A stretch of 64,000 nucleotides of DNA from Methylococcus mesophilus (GTDB taxonomy: Bacteria > Pseudomonadota > Gammaproteobacteria > Methylococcales > Methylococcaceae). The stretch covers positions 2,847,001-2,911,000 of the forward strand of contig NZ_CP110921.1 of NCBI RefSeq assembly GCF_026247885.1, given 5' to 3'. How positions within the stretch are numbered: the first letter of the stretch is position 1; each line of letters starts with the position of its first letter. The notes beneath the pieces are model-generated. The model saw only the letters and a program-made list of their open reading frames with translations, did no database searches and was not told where the DNA came from. A program made the position numbers and the translations under genes. Shown here one piece after another: positions 1 to 10,427 of this stretch.

Positions 1-328
1 CGCCGACATCGCTGGCGCCGCGGATGGCGCCGCGCTTGTTCAGGGTAATGCGCACCCACGGGATCGAGAATTCGTTCAGCAGAATGGCCGCGACCTTCTC
101 AGCCAAGGTTTCCACCAGAAAGAACTGGCTGCCCTCGACGAATTCGATAAGGCGTTTCGACACTGCCTTGTAGTCGAGAGCATGCACGATGTCGTCGGTA
201 GCTGCCGCCCTGCGGATATCGGTCGCCATTTCGAGATCGAACACCACGGTCTGTCTGATTTCCCGTTCCCAGTCGTAGATGCCTATGATCGTCTCGATCT
301 GCAGGCCCCGCAGAAATATAATGTCCAT
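1..328 (-). CDS. folB: Dihydroneopterin aldolase FolB (3' end cut off by window edge)
   Basis: Reading the minus strand from the ATG at 328 gives an open frame to the window edge, about 109 codons of a family usually 115-125 long, so only the C-terminus is missing. It opens MDIIFLRGLQIETIIGIYDW, the conserved FolB start with the GIYDWE motif. Later residues include ALDYKAVSKRL and the ETLAEKVA helix with the active-site Glu. FolB converts 7,8-dihydroneopterin to 6-hydroxymethyl-dihydropterin in folate synthesis. It is divergent from plsY, with about 80 bp between the starts, as in E. coli and relatives. Confidence is high from sequence plus synteny. Confidence 0.93.
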   Translation of the reverse strand, partial: MDIIFLRGLQIETIIGIYDWEREIRQTVVFDLEMATDIRRAAATDDIVHALDYKAVSKRLIEFVEGSQFFLVETLAEKVAAILLNEFSIPWVRITLNKRGAIRGASDVG

Positions 329-406
329 TCCGGCCTCTGTCGGTCACGCGTTCAAGACGGCCATTCGTAACATAGAATTCAAATTCATGACAACTGCGGA
401 GCGTTC

Positions 407-1003
407 ATGCTGATCGAATGGCTGCTGATTCCCTTTGCCTATCTGCTCGGCTCGGTTTCGAGCGCCGTCATCGTCAGCCGCGCGCTGGGATTGCCCGATC
501 CGCGCCAGGAAGGCTCGAAAAATCCCGGCGCCACCAACGTGCTGCGCCTGGGAGGCAAACAGGCCGCAATCCTGACCTTGCTGGGTGACGCCTCCAAGGG
601 GCTGATTCCCTTGCTCATCGCCAAAAGCATGGCGGTTTCTCCGCCGTTGATCGCCGCGGTCGGTTTCGCGGCGTTCGTCGGGCATCTCTACCCGGTCTTT
701 TTCCAGTTCAAGGGGGGGAAAGGCGTGGCAACCGCCCTGGGTGTGCTGCTGGGGTTCGCCTGGCCGGTGGGCGTCATGGCGCTTTTGACCTGGCTCGGCG
801 TGGCCGCACTGTTCCGGTTCTCGTCCCTGTCCGCGCTGGCGGCGGCAGTCCTGGCCCCGGTTTACGTCTGGTTCTGGCTGGGCTCCGCCGAGCTGGTGGT
901 CGCGACGATGTTCATGTCGACACTGCTCGTCTATCGCCACAAGGGCAATATCGAACGTCTGCTCAAAGCCGAAGAAACCCGGCTCGGCGCTAAGCGCCGG
1001 TGA
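407..1003 (+). CDS. plsY: Acyl-phosphate:glycerol-3-phosphate acyltransferase PlsY
   Basis: This 198-residue integral membrane protein makes lysophosphatidic acid from acyl-phosphate and glycerol-3-phosphate at the inner membrane, the first step of phospholipid synthesis. It shows the three PlsY signature regions: [12 protein letters not shown] near residue 35, FKGGKG near residue 102 and [11 protein letters not shown] near residue 175. Between them lie about five hydrophobic segments (for example [18 protein letters not shown] at the N-terminus). The length is typical for the family. Its 3' end overlaps the convergent tsaD gene by 14 bp. Confidence 0.95.
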   Translation: MLIEWLLIPFAYLLGSVSSAVIVSRALGLPDPRQEGSKNPGATNVLRLGGKQAAILTLLGDASKGLIPLLIAKSMAVSPPLIAAVGFAAFVGHLYPVFFQFKGGKGVATALGVLLGFAWPVGVMALLTWLGVAALFRFSSLSALAAAVLAPVYVWFWLGSAELVVATMFMSTLLVYRHKGNIERLLKAEETRLGAKRR

Positions 1004-2003
1004 GCGTATCCATCGGCCAGCGCGCCCTGGCTTCGATCGCGGACGCTTCGAACTGCCCCGCCAGCAGGCGCCGGCAACCGGCGAAGGCGATCATCGCCCC
1101 GTTGTCGGTGCAGAATTCCGGCCGCGGGAAGTAAACCCGGCAGCGCTCGCTTTCGGCCATCGCCTGGAGTTTCTTTCGCATGGTCCGGTTGGCGCTCACG
1201 CCCCCCGCCACCACCAGGCGCCCCAGCCCCGTTTCCCGCAGTGCCCTGCGGCATTTCAACACCAGCGTATCGACGACCGCTTCCTGAAATGCACAGGCTA
1301 TGTCCGCCTTGTCCTGCGGCGTGCCCTCCAGGGCGGCAAGCGCGTTCAATGCGTGGGTCTTGAGACCGCTGAAACTGAAATCCAGGCCCGGCCTGTCCGT
1401 CATCGGACGGGGAAAGTGGAATCGCCCCGCATCTCCTTCCTCCGCCAGCCGGGCCAAAGCCGGCCCGCCCGGATAGCCCAGCCCCAGCAGCTTAGCGGTT
1501 TTGTCGAAAGCTTCTCCAGCCGCATCGTCCAGCGACTCGCCCAGCACCTGGTAGGACCCGACTCCGCGCACATCGACCAGGAGTGTGTGGCCGCCCGAGA
1601 CGAGCAGGGCGACAAAGGGGAATTCAGGGGGCTCCGGCTCGAGCAGGGGAGCAAGCAGATGGCCTTCCATGTGATGGACCGCGACCGACGGAATGTTCCA
1701 GGCCCAGGCGAGGCTGCGCGCCACGGCGGCACCGACGAGGAGCGCCCCGATCAGACCCGGTCCCGCCGTGTAGGCGATCCCGCCGATCGCGGTCCGCTTA
1801 AGGCCTTCAGCATCGAGTACTTCCCGGATCAGCGGCAGGAGCTTGCGCAGATGATCGCGTGACGCGATCTCGGGCACCACGCCGCCGTATTCCGCATGCA
1901 CGTCGACCTGGCTGTAAAGCCGGTGCGCCAGCAGCCCCTTGCTCGAGTCGTAAAGCGCGACGGCGGTTTCGTCGCAGGAAGTTTCGATGCCTAAGACCAA
2001 CAC
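990..2003 (-). CDS. tsaD: tRNA N6-threonylcarbamoyladenosine transferase TsaD
   Basis: TsaD (formerly Gcp/YgjD) transfers the threonylcarbamoyl group to A37 of ANN-decoding tRNAs, working with TsaB and TsaE in the cytoplasm. Conserved family blocks are visible: [15 protein letters not shown] at the start, the metal-binding [33 protein letters not shown], and VAGGVSANR near the C-terminus. I chose the GTG at 2003, giving 337 residues, exactly the E. coli length. An upstream ATG at 2084 would add 27 non-conserved residues and run through the rpsU promoter and hairpin. It is divergent from rpsU. Confidence 0.95.
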   Translation of the reverse strand: MLVLGIETSCDETAVALYDSSKGLLAHRLYSQVDVHAEYGGVVPEIASRDHLRKLLPLIREVLDAEGLKRTAIGGIAYTAGPGLIGALLVGAAVARSLAWAWNIPSVAVHHMEGHLLAPLLEPEPPEFPFVALLVSGGHTLLVDVRGVGSYQVLGESLDDAAGEAFDKTAKLLGLGYPGGPALARLAEEGDAGRFHFPRPMTDRPGLDFSFSGLKTHALNALAALEGTPQDKADIACAFQEAVVDTLVLKCRRALRETGLGRLVVAGGVSANRTMRKKLQAMAESERCRVYFPRPEFCTDNGAMIAFAGCRRLLAGQFEASAIEARARWPMDTLTGA

Positions 2004-2011
2004 GGCTCTTT

Positions 2012-2039
2012 TTGCGTTACCCGGTGGTCCGGGTATAAT
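2012..2039 (+). promoter_or_regulatory. Sigma-70 promoter of the rpsU-dnaG-rpoD operon
   Basis: A TTGCGT box at 2012-2017 is separated by 16 bp from a perfect TATAAT at 2034-2039. It sits about 75 bp upstream of rpsU and just beyond the tsaD GTG start, so tsaD and rpsU would be divided by a compact divergent control region. It is the only consensus-grade -10 in this gap. Confidence 0.7.
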
Positions 2040-2059
2040 GCGCCATTTATTCACGAGGC

Positions 2060-2080
2060 GGCCGGACTCCGGCCATTTTT
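2060..2080 (+). terminator. Terminator-like hairpin in the rpsU leader (possible attenuator)
   Basis: GGCCGG (2060-2065), a 3-nt loop and CCGGCC (2069-2074) form a perfect 6-bp GC stem followed by ATTTTT. It lies downstream of the TATAAT at 2034 and upstream of the rpsU ATG at 2113, so transcripts from that promoter would meet it about 15-20 nt after initiation. It could be an attenuator, a pause or RNA-stability element, or chance in GC-rich DNA. The structure is seen; the function is inferred. Confidence 0.4.
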
Positions 2081-2112
2081 CCAAGAATCCATTTGAACTG
2101 TTGGGATGCTAC

Positions 2113-2346
2113 ATGCCGTCAATCAAGATCCGCGAGAACGAACCGTTTGAAATTGCCATCCGCCGCTTCAAGCGCGCCTGCGAAAAAGCCGGCGTCCTGT
2201 CGGAAGTGCGCCGCCGCGAATATTACGAAAAGCCCACCGAAGAACGCAAACGTAAGGCGGCAGCGGCCATCAAACGGCATTTGAAAAAGCTCTCGCGCGA
2301 ACGGTTCGCCCTTCAGAATCTGCGCAAGGGCCGTCCCCAGCAGTAA
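2113..2346 (+). CDS. rpsU: 30S ribosomal protein bS21
   Basis: This 77-residue, strongly basic protein opens [20 protein letters not shown] and carries the family block [16 protein letters not shown]. bS21 joins the small subunit near the 3' end of 16S rRNA and helps initiation. It is six residues longer than the E. coli protein (71), with a C-terminal RKGRPQQ tail. It is first in the classical macromolecular-synthesis operon, here with a yqeY gene inserted before dnaG. Confidence 0.97.
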   Translation: MPSIKIRENEPFEIAIRRFKRACEKAGVLSEVRRREYYEKPTEERKRKAAAAIKRHLKKLSRERFALQNLRKGRPQQ

Positions 2347-2367
2347 CCCGTCGGCTGGAGCGCGCCC

Positions 2368-2826
2368 ATGGTTGAGCAAAACGCGAGCCTGAAAGAACGC
2401 CTGCAGGGCGACATGAAGGCGGCGCTCAAGGCGGGCGAGAAAGATCGCCTGAGCACGATCCGCCTGATCCTCGCCGCGGTCAAGCAAAAGGAAGTTGACG
2501 AGCGCATCATGCTCGACGATGCGCAAGTCGTGGTGGTGCTCGACAAAATGGTGAAGCAGCGGCGCGAATCCATCGCCCAGTACGAAGCCGCCGGACGCAA
2601 CGATCTGGCGGGCATCGAGCAGGCAGAACTTGCGATCATCCAGGAATACCTTCCGCAGGCCCTGAGCGAAGAGGAGGTCGCGGCCATACTGCAGGCGGCC
2701 ATCCAGGAATCCGGAGCGAAGAGCATCGGGGACATGGGAAAGGTCATGGCCCTGGCCAGACCGCGGCTGCAGGGGCGGACAGACATGTCCGCAGCCAGCG
2801 CACGAGTCAAATCACTGTTGACCTGA
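2368..2826 (+). CDS. GatB/YqeY domain protein
   Basis: The 152-residue protein has the YqeY signature: an N-terminal helical region with LKERLQGDMKAALKAGEKDRLSTIRLI and a C-terminal region with IQEYLPQALSEEEV and GDMGKVMALARPRLQGRTD. It resembles the tail domain of the GatB subunit of Asp/Glu-tRNA amidotransferase and is thought to bind tRNA, but the free-standing form has no established reaction. It lies 21 bp after rpsU and 58 bp before dnaG, so it is almost certainly cotranscribed with them, an arrangement common in gammaproteobacteria. Confidence 0.9.
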   Translation: MVEQNASLKERLQGDMKAALKAGEKDRLSTIRLILAAVKQKEVDERIMLDDAQVVVVLDKMVKQRRESIAQYEAAGRNDLAGIEQAELAIIQEYLPQALSEEEVAAILQAAIQESGAKSIGDMGKVMALARPRLQGRTDMSAASARVKSLLT

Positions 2827-2884
2827 GTTCGCGCTTCCCGCCGATCGGGCAAGGACAAGCCGGTGGGAACCCACTTTCCCCCAA

Positions 2885-4600
2885 ATGGCCGGCCGACTCC
2901 CTCGCGAATTCATTGACGACCTCATAGCGCGCATCGATATCGTCGATCTCATCGACGCGCGCGTTCCCTTGAAGAAGTCGGGCTCCAGCTTCATGGCCCG
3001 ATGTCCCTTCCATTCCGAAAAGACTCCCAGCTTTTCCGTCAGCCGGGAAAAGCAGTTTTACCATTGCTTCGGGTGCGGCGCGCATGGCAACGCCGTCAGC
3101 TTTCTGATGGATTACGAGCACCAGAGCTTCCCGGAAGCCCTGGAAACACTGGCCGCTCTGGCGGGAATCGACCTGCCGAACGTCACATCCACCTCGGGAG
3201 CGAATCCGGCAGCGTCGCTCCAGCCGGTCTACGACATCCTGGAACGAGCGGCAGCCTTCTATACCCAGCAGCTCCGCGATCATCCCAGCGCGGAGCAGGC
3301 CAAAGCCTACCTGCTCAAACGCGGCTTGACTGGCGAGGTTGCCCGTCGATACCGGATCGGCTACGCCCCGCCTGGCTGGAATAGCCTCCCGACGGACTGG
3401 CCCAGAGCGCCTTTGATCCAGAGTGGTCTGGTCATCGAAAAAGACCGCTCCTGCTACGACCGCTTCCGCCAGCGCATCATGTTCCCTATCCGGGACCGGC
3501 GCGGCCGCGTCATCGGCTTTGGAGGTCGCACCTTGGGTGATGAAACTCCGAAATACCTGAACTCGCCGGAAACGGAGGCCTTCAAAAAAGGTAAGGAGCT
3601 TTACGGTCTGCATGAGCTGCTCGAATCCAATGCCAGGCCCCGGCGCATCCTTGTGGTCGAAGGGTATCTGGATGTCATAGCACTGGCTCAGCACGGAATC
3701 AACGACGCTGTCGCGACGCTGGGGACTTCCACATCGACCGACCATGTCCACCAACTGTTCCGCTTCACGAGGGAGATCGTTTTTTGTTTCGACGGCGATA
3801 CCGCCGGCTATAAGGCAGCCTGGCGCGCCCTCGAAGCCAGTCTTCCGCTCCTGCTGGAGGGGCGGGAAATACGCTTCATGCACCTGCCGGCAGGCGAAGA
3901 TCCGGATTCTCTGATCCGCAAGGAAGGGCGCGAGGCATTCGAGCGCCGCATCGGCCAAGCCTCCCCGTTCTCGGATTACCTGTTTCGAACCCTGCAAGCG
4001 GACCTGGATCTACGCAGCGTCGAAGGGCGCGCAGCGTTGCAGAAGCAGGCCCGCGAACTTCTGGACCGTCTGCCGGTCGGCGTATTCAAGGAGTTGATGG
4101 AGCAGCGGCTGAGCGATCTCACCGGATTGGTGAATACAACGTCCGTATCGAAACACCCCGAAAGCCGGGCGCGCAGCTCATCCGGGCAGGCGCGCGCGCC
4201 TTCCGCATGGCGCGATCTGGTCACCCTCCTACTGCATCGCCCGCAACTCGCAGAGCTAATCTCGTCGGAAATCCGAGCCCGGCTTACGGAAAACCCTCGC
4301 GCCGGCCCGCTCATTGCGCGCATTCTGGAATATACCGATCTGCGAGCCACGCCGACGCCGGGCATGTTGTTCGAATATCTGCGGGAAACGCCGGAAGGCG
4401 ACGTGGCCCGAAACCTCATGAGACGGGGGGTGCTGACGCCAGAGGAGGGCATGGAAAAGGAATTCGTCGATGCGCTCGATCGAGTGTGTGCGCTGGTTCG
4501 CGATGAGCGGTTGAACCAGCTGATCGATAAGTCGAAGCGTGCCCAACTCACTGATAGCGAACGGGAAGAACTGCGAAAATTGACAGGAGGAAAATCTTGA
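2885..4600 (+). CDS. dnaG: DNA primase DnaG
   Basis: This 571-residue protein synthesises the RNA primers for Okazaki fragments. The N-terminal CHC2 zinc finger has C40, H43, C61 and C64, the same positions as in E. coli. The central TOPRIM fold shows VVEGYLDVIAL near residue 259 and the metal-binding FDGDTAGYKA near residue 303. The C-terminal 150 residues form the less conserved helicase-binding region. The protein is slightly shorter than E. coli DnaG (581). It stands between yqeY and rpoD in the macromolecular-synthesis operon. Confidence 0.96.
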   Translation: MAGRLPREFIDDLIARIDIVDLIDARVPLKKSGSSFMARCPFHSEKTPSFSVSREKQFYHCFGCGAHGNAVSFLMDYEHQSFPEALETLAALAGIDLPNVTSTSGANPAASLQPVYDILERAAAFYTQQLRDHPSAEQAKAYLLKRGLTGEVARRYRIGYAPPGWNSLPTDWPRAPLIQSGLVIEKDRSCYDRFRQRIMFPIRDRRGRVIGFGGRTLGDETPKYLNSPETEAFKKGKELYGLHELLESNARPRRILVVEGYLDVIALAQHGINDAVATLGTSTSTDHVHQLFRFTREIVFCFDGDTAGYKAAWRALEASLPLLLEGREIRFMHLPAGEDPDSLIRKEGREAFERRIGQASPFSDYLFRTLQADLDLRSVEGRAALQKQARELLDRLPVGVFKELMEQRLSDLTGLVNTTSVSKHPESRARSSSGQARAPSAWRDLVTLLLHRPQLAELISSEIRARLTENPRAGPLIARILEYTDLRATPTPGMLFEYLRETPEGDVARNLMRRGVLTPEEGMEKEFVDALDRVCALVRDERLNQLIDKSKRAQLTDSEREELRKLTGGKS

Positions 4601-4678
4601 AACTCGACTAATGGCACCCCATCTTCTACAATGAAAAGTTCTTCAGTACCACTCCACCCCTCCAGCGCGAGTTCGTTA

Positions 4679-6478
<1,800 letters not shown>

Positions 6479-6493
6479 TGGACATCGAGTCTT

Positions 6494-6570
6494 GGGCCCT
6501 TAGCTCAGTTGGTTAGAGCGAGCGACTCATAATCGCCAGGTCGTAGGTTCAAGTCCTACAGGGCCCACCA
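6494..6570 (+). tRNA. ileX: tRNA-Ile2 (CAU anticodon, lysidine type)
   Basis: A 77-nt cloverleaf with GGGCCCT/AGGGCCC acceptor stem, loop CTCATAA and encoded CCA. The anticodon CAT could mean Met, but the body matches E. coli ileX (minor tRNA-Ile): TTAGCTCAG, GCGACTCATAATCGC, TTCAAGTCC. ileX is also just after rpoD in E. coli. The C34 would be modified to lysidine by TilS to read AUA. The outermost anticodon-stem pair is an A.C mismatch. Confidence 0.88.
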
Positions 6571-6703
6571 TTTAACACCGAACACATTGATAGATAAAGG
6601 CCTTTTCAAGGCTTCGTGTCGCAACCCGCCCGGTGGTCCATCAACCGGGCACAGCGACGTGAGCTAACGCAACCGGAAATCGAAGACGCAGGGGGCTGTA
6701 CGA

Positions 6704-7414
6704 TCAGATCCAACCTTGTTTTTTGAATGCTGTACGCATTTCCTCCGCGATGGCGTGCGCGGTCTCCGTTGCCCGACCATCGACAGTGGACGAACCCTTC
6801 GCCTCTCCCGCCAGTTTAGACGCACCGCTCACGATCAGTCCGATCGGATTTCCAGTGGCCGCCAGGGTAGCAACTCCTACAAGCGCACCCGGCGTCTTGC
6901 TGCCACCCGATTCCATTTCGCCACCTCCTACTCGGCGTAGCCCCTGATTTGTCATGAGGTAGCCCTCGACAGCGGTTTTCAGCTCTGCAGAACCGGAACC
7001 AAAACCGACCAACACTCGTTTACCCGCGCTGCCCTCGCTGACCGAAACGAAATACCCCCGGATTACCAGGTCACCGACTCTCGGCGGCGGCTGCCCCTCC
7101 GCTCGTACTGCCGGAAGCCCCATCGTTTTAATCTCTGCAACTAATTCACTGGCGACTTCCATTCCTAATTTGCGGCCCAGTTCGATCTGTTGGGGCGTCT
7201 GTTGCTGCCCGTCCCCAGTCGCCTGGCTAGCCAAGGGAGATTCCCGCGGAATGTCCGACGGGGTTGCACCGAAATCATAGACGATGATCCGGTCCGGCCG
7301 GGCGACCTTCGCGGTTCCCGTGTACGCTTGGCGCGAATTCACATGGGTAGACGAGCACCCCGCCAGAGTAATCAGGGCAAAGATGGAACATGCGGCACGG
7401 CTTAGCAGCTTCAT
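6704..7414 (-). CDS. Putative lipoprotein, DUF4410 family
   Basis: The 236-residue product begins with a type II signal peptide (ACSIFALITLAGCSST), with the lipobox LAGC and Cys19 as the predicted acylated residue. The rest resembles DUF4410 proteins: IIVYDFGATPSDIP near residue 44, ELVAEIKTMGLPAV, and a glycine-rich GVATLAATGNPIGLIVSG stretch. The function is unknown; a periplasmic outer-membrane-anchored location is predicted. It stands alone between tRNA-Ile2 and the integrative-element debris, so it may be cargo of that element. Confidence 0.72.
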   Translation of the reverse strand: MKLLSRAACSIFALITLAGCSSTHVNSRQAYTGTAKVARPDRIIVYDFGATPSDIPRESPLASQATGDGQQQTPQQIELGRKLGMEVASELVAEIKTMGLPAVRAEGQPPPRVGDLVIRGYFVSVSEGSAGKRVLVGFGSGSAELKTAVEGYLMTNQGLRRVGGGEMESGGSKTPGALVGVATLAATGNPIGLIVSGASKLAGEAKGSSTVDGRATETAHAIAEEMRTAFKKQGWI

Positions 7415-7660
7415 TGCAGGTTTCCCTCATTCATTAAATGGCACGACGACTTCGCAACTCATGCTGGCACAGGGGCGGGCGGCGGCCTGCCCTCAGGTGA
7501 GCCAGTTTCACCTTGATGCCGGGCACGCAAATGCGTGCAAACACAGCTCCGGCCCACCTAGCCAAACTAGGCCAATCATTATCAGTCGCGCTCGATTTAA
7601 CACGCAACACCGTCATGCTTGCCCCCAGCGACCAATCCTGAGGTCGCTTCGCTTTCCGGT

Positions 7661-7826
7661 CTAGCTTGTTCTGGTTTCGAGCAATGGCTTCTTCATCCAA
7701 TTCTTCAAGATGTGCACCCTGATGTTCAGCTCTTCCGCAACGGCCTGAACCATCCGGTCTCGACGGCTGAACACCTTCGACAGGGCTTGATCTTTTAAGC
7801 CCTCAGCATACGTCGCTTTCTTCACG
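7661..7826 (-). pseudogene. Transposase OrfA-type HTH fragment
   Basis: From a GTG at 7826 the minus strand encodes about 54 residues, including YAEGLKDQALSKVFSR, VQAVAEELNIRVHILKNWMKKP. This matches the N-terminal helix-turn-helix of IS transposases that usually read YSEEFKEQALSKV and VHTLKNWMKK. The frame ends at 7661 with no catalytic part, so it is a remnant rather than a working transposase. Exact IS boundaries could not be located. Confidence 0.5.
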
Positions 7827-7861
7827 CTCTCGGTATCCCCTAAATCTCGTCTGCTTTGAAA

Positions 7862-7987
7862 ATTGGAGGAGACAACTATTCTGACGCGGGGAGGGGGGGG
7901 CAGGCCAAGGACCAGGTGAAGCAGGATCTGAAGGACTTTATCCGAGAAGGGATATGGATGCGGCGAAAGCTCGGGAAGGCGGTGTGA
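7862..7987 (+). pseudogene. C-terminal fragment of an unidentified element protein
   Basis: An open frame without a clear start ends at TGA 7985-7987 with a charged, helix-like tail (AKDQVKQDLKDFIREGIWMR). It overlaps the next gene by four bases (GTGA), the usual coupling in phage and plasmid operons, which is why I think it is a real 3' end. Its upstream part is replaced by the transposase remnant. The family is not recognised. Confidence 0.3.
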
Positions 7988-8139
7988 CAGTAGTCCTTCT
8001 TCTCAATCTGGAAGAAGTTGCACAACGCCTTGGCGGTGTCTCAGCGCGCACCGTCTGGCGAATGATCGCAGCCGGAGACTTGAAAGCGGCACGTGTGCCG
8101 CGGCTGATCCGGGGTACCCGTCGAAAGTTTGTAGGCTGA
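7984..8139 (+). CDS. Small helix-turn-helix (excisionase-like) DNA-binding protein
   Basis: About 51 residues of a MerR/HTH_17-type fold: LNLEEVAQRLGGVSARTVWR is helix-turn-helix, followed by the wing MIAAGDLKAARVPR. Such proteins act as excisionases or small regulators beside phage integrases, and the next gene is an integrase. I prefer the GTG at 7984, coupled by 4 bp to the preceding frame; an in-frame ATG at 7954 is also possible. Confidence 0.55.
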   Translation: MTVVLLLNLEEVAQRLGGVSARTVWRMIAAGDLKAARVPRLIRGTRRKFVG

Positions 8140-8240
8140 AGTGGCCAAGGCCGTCCGCGCGCAATGGATTGTCGATGCCGCCGAGGAACGCCAGGCCGCG
8201 CCCGAATCGGAGCCGGTAACGTCAGAAGTGCTGACATTCA

Positions 8241-9146
8241 ATGTCCTGCTATCTGGAAGGGCCTAGCCGGGACAAGCGAAACCATCAGCGGGATCTGTTC
8301 AGTGCGAAACAGCTTTACCCGTACTTTACCGGGAAAGACCTGGCTGAAACCGCCGGTGCAGACGTGTGGAGCAATATCGCCAAACGTCAGGATGATGGGG
8401 TCAGCGCGGCGACGATTAACAAGGAAATGGGCCTGGTTCGAGCGGCCATCAATTGGGCACGGAAGGAACACGAATGGGATATTCCGAACCCATTTGAATG
8501 CCGCAAGCTGAAGGAACCCGCCGGTCGTTCCCGGTGGTTGAGCCAAACGGAAGCGGCCATGCTGATCCGGGCGGCCAAACAGGTGCCGAAGGCTGCTCAC
8601 TTGGCTGACTTCATCCGGTTGGGGCTTTATAGCGGGATGCGGCCGGGCGAAATGCTGGGGCTGGAATGGAGTCGGGTAGACCTTTCGCGAAACCTGGTCT
8701 AGCTGGGATCTGAAGACCAGAAGAACGGCAGGGAAGGGAGCGTACCGCTGAATAAACAGGCACGTGAAACGATCATTTCACGCGCAAGATTCCGGGCCAC
8801 CTACTGTCCGGGTTTGCCCTGGGTGTTCAGCAATCGGGAAGGCGAGAGGATCGCCAGAGTTCACAAGAGCTTTGCCTCGGCGGTCCGGGCTGCTGGATTG
8901 GGTGACGTTCATCCGCATGGCCTGCGGCGTACGTTTGGGAGCAGGTTGATGCAAGTCGGGGCGCCGATTCAGACGGTAAGCGCTTCACTGCGGCATTCCG
9001 ACATTCGAGTGACTGACCGGGTCTACGCACATCTTTCGCCGGCAACCTTAAGGGATGCGGTGGATGTGCTAAATGGAGTCGAGGTTTCACACTCCGGTTT
9101 CACGTTGGCGGAAAAGCCTGGAACCTGGAAAGACGTGAATTTGTAA
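8241..9146 (+). pseudogene. Tyrosine-family integrase interrupted by an in-frame TAG
   Basis: The same frame runs from before 8241 to 9146 with one stop, TAG at 8700-8702. Upstream are the SAM-like core-binding domain (DLFSAKQLYPYFTGKDL, ATINKEMGLVRAAINWA) and the first catalytic Arg in SGMRPGEMLGLEW. Downstream are HGLRRTFGSRLMQVG (H-x-x-R) and LRHSDIRVTDRVYAHLSP with the final His and the Tyr nucleophile. The peptide across the stop (NLV, stop, LGSEDQKNGREGSVPLN) is continuous with the family, so a single sense codon was lost. The N-terminus before 8241 also looks frameshifted. It ends 23 bp from the 3' end of tRNA-Pro, a typical integration site. Confidence 0.82.
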
Positions 9147-9169
9147 GGGATTGGATTTACGGGAATTTT

Positions 9170-9246
9170 TGGTCGGGGTGAGAGGATTCGAACCTCCGGC
9201 CACTGCCTCCCGAAAGCAGTGCTCTACCAGGCTGAGCTACACCCCG
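9170..9246 (-). tRNA. proK: tRNA-Pro (CGG anticodon)
   Basis: The minus strand folds as a 77-nt tRNA: acceptor CGGGGTG/CACCCCG, TAGCTCAG D arm, anticodon loop TTCGGGA, T loop TTCGAAT, discriminator A and encoded CCA at 9170-9172. The anticodon CGG reads CCG proline codons. Its 3' end faces the integrase remnant. Confidence 0.93.
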
Positions 9247-9268
9247 AAATCCGGCTGGACAGATTTTC

Positions 9269-10291
9269 TTAATAACCGCGATCAACCGCGAACCGTGCAA
9301 GAGCGATCAAGGCCTCCTTGTAATCACTCTCGGGAAGATGGGTAACCTGCTCGATAGCTTTGTTCGCAGCATCCCTGGCACGCCGCTCAGTATACGGGAT
9401 TGCGTCGGTCGACTCAATCACTGCGTAAACTTTTTTGAACTGCTCCCGTTCGCCTTGCTCTATCGCTTGCCGCAAGATGTTTGCATCCGCACCTGAGGAC
9501 TGAGACAGCGCGTAGATCAACGGCAAGGTCGGCTTGCCTTCGGCGAGGTCATCCCCGAGATTCTTGCCCCACTCTTCAGGATCGGCCTTGTAGTCCAATA
9601 CATCGTCTTTGAGCTGAAAGGCCATGCCGAGATATGTCCCATAATCCTTCAGGGACTCTTCGATTTCGGGAGATGACCCGGTAAGCACGGCGGCAAGTTG
9701 GGCAGCTGCGCTGAACAATATCGCCGTCTTGCGGGAGATTACATCCAGGTACTGTCCTTCATCGGTCGCCGGATTATTGCAATTGAGCAACTGCAACACT
9801 TCGCCCTCGGCGATGGCTGTGGTGGTGCGCGAGAGGATGTCCATCACTCGCATGTTCTGGACCCGCACCATAAGCTCGAACGAGCGCGAATAAAGATAAT
9901 CCCCTACCAATACGCTCGCGGAGTTGCCCCACAGCGCGTTGGCCGAATCCTGGCCCCGGCGTAACACGGATTCGTCAACGACGTCGTCGTGAAGCAGCGT
10001 TGCGGTGTGGATGAACTCGATGACTGCGGCCAGGGTGATATGGTGGTCGCCCGGATAGCCCAATGCCTTAGCCGAGAGCAGATGGAGCATCGGGCGCAGG
10101 CGCTTGCCTCCGCTGCCGACGATGTACTGCCCGATCTGATTGATGAGCACGACGTCGGAGTGCAGTTCGCGCAGGATCAAGCGATCGACTGCCGCCGCCT
10201 CGCCGTCGACGAGGCGGCGGATACTGGCAAAAACTTCGCGGGAATTGCGAAGATCAGCGGACCCTGGATCGGAGACAGCCTGACTATTCAT
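9269..10291 (-). CDS. ispB: Long-chain (octaprenyl-type) polyprenyl diphosphate synthase
   Basis: The 340-residue enzyme condenses isopentenyl diphosphate units to make the ubiquinone side chain. It shows the first aspartate-rich motif LLHDDVVDES near residue 97, the second QLKDDVLDY near residue 224, and the GSGGKRLRP substrate-binding block near residue 58. I start at ATG 10291 (MNSQAVSD), since the 14-residue extension from 10333 is not conserved. Product chain length cannot be read from sequence alone; octaprenyl is the usual gammaproteobacterial assignment. Confidence 0.9.
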   Translation of the reverse strand: MNSQAVSDPGSADLRNSREVFASIRRLVDGEAAAVDRLILRELHSDVVLINQIGQYIVGSGGKRLRPMLHLLSAKALGYPGDHHITLAAVIEFIHTATLLHDDVVDESVLRRGQDSANALWGNSASVLVGDYLYSRSFELMVRVQNMRVMDILSRTTTAIAEGEVLQLLNCNNPATDEGQYLDVISRKTAILFSAAAQLAAVLTGSSPEIEESLKDYGTYLGMAFQLKDDVLDYKADPEEWGKNLGDDLAEGKPTLPLIYALSQSSGADANILRQAIEQGEREQFKKVYAVIESTDAIPYTERRARDAANKAIEQVTHLPESDYKEALIALARFAVDRGY

Positions 10292-10427
10292 CGAGTTGTT
10301 ATGACGCGCCCGCCAACAAAAAAACCCATCCATGCTAGGTGCTTAGCCCTTGTGTGTCAAGGACTGGGCTGGCGCGCTTCTCTTGAGGCTTTGTTCTGCC
10401 AAGGCTGCATGGACAATCGCATGCGGA

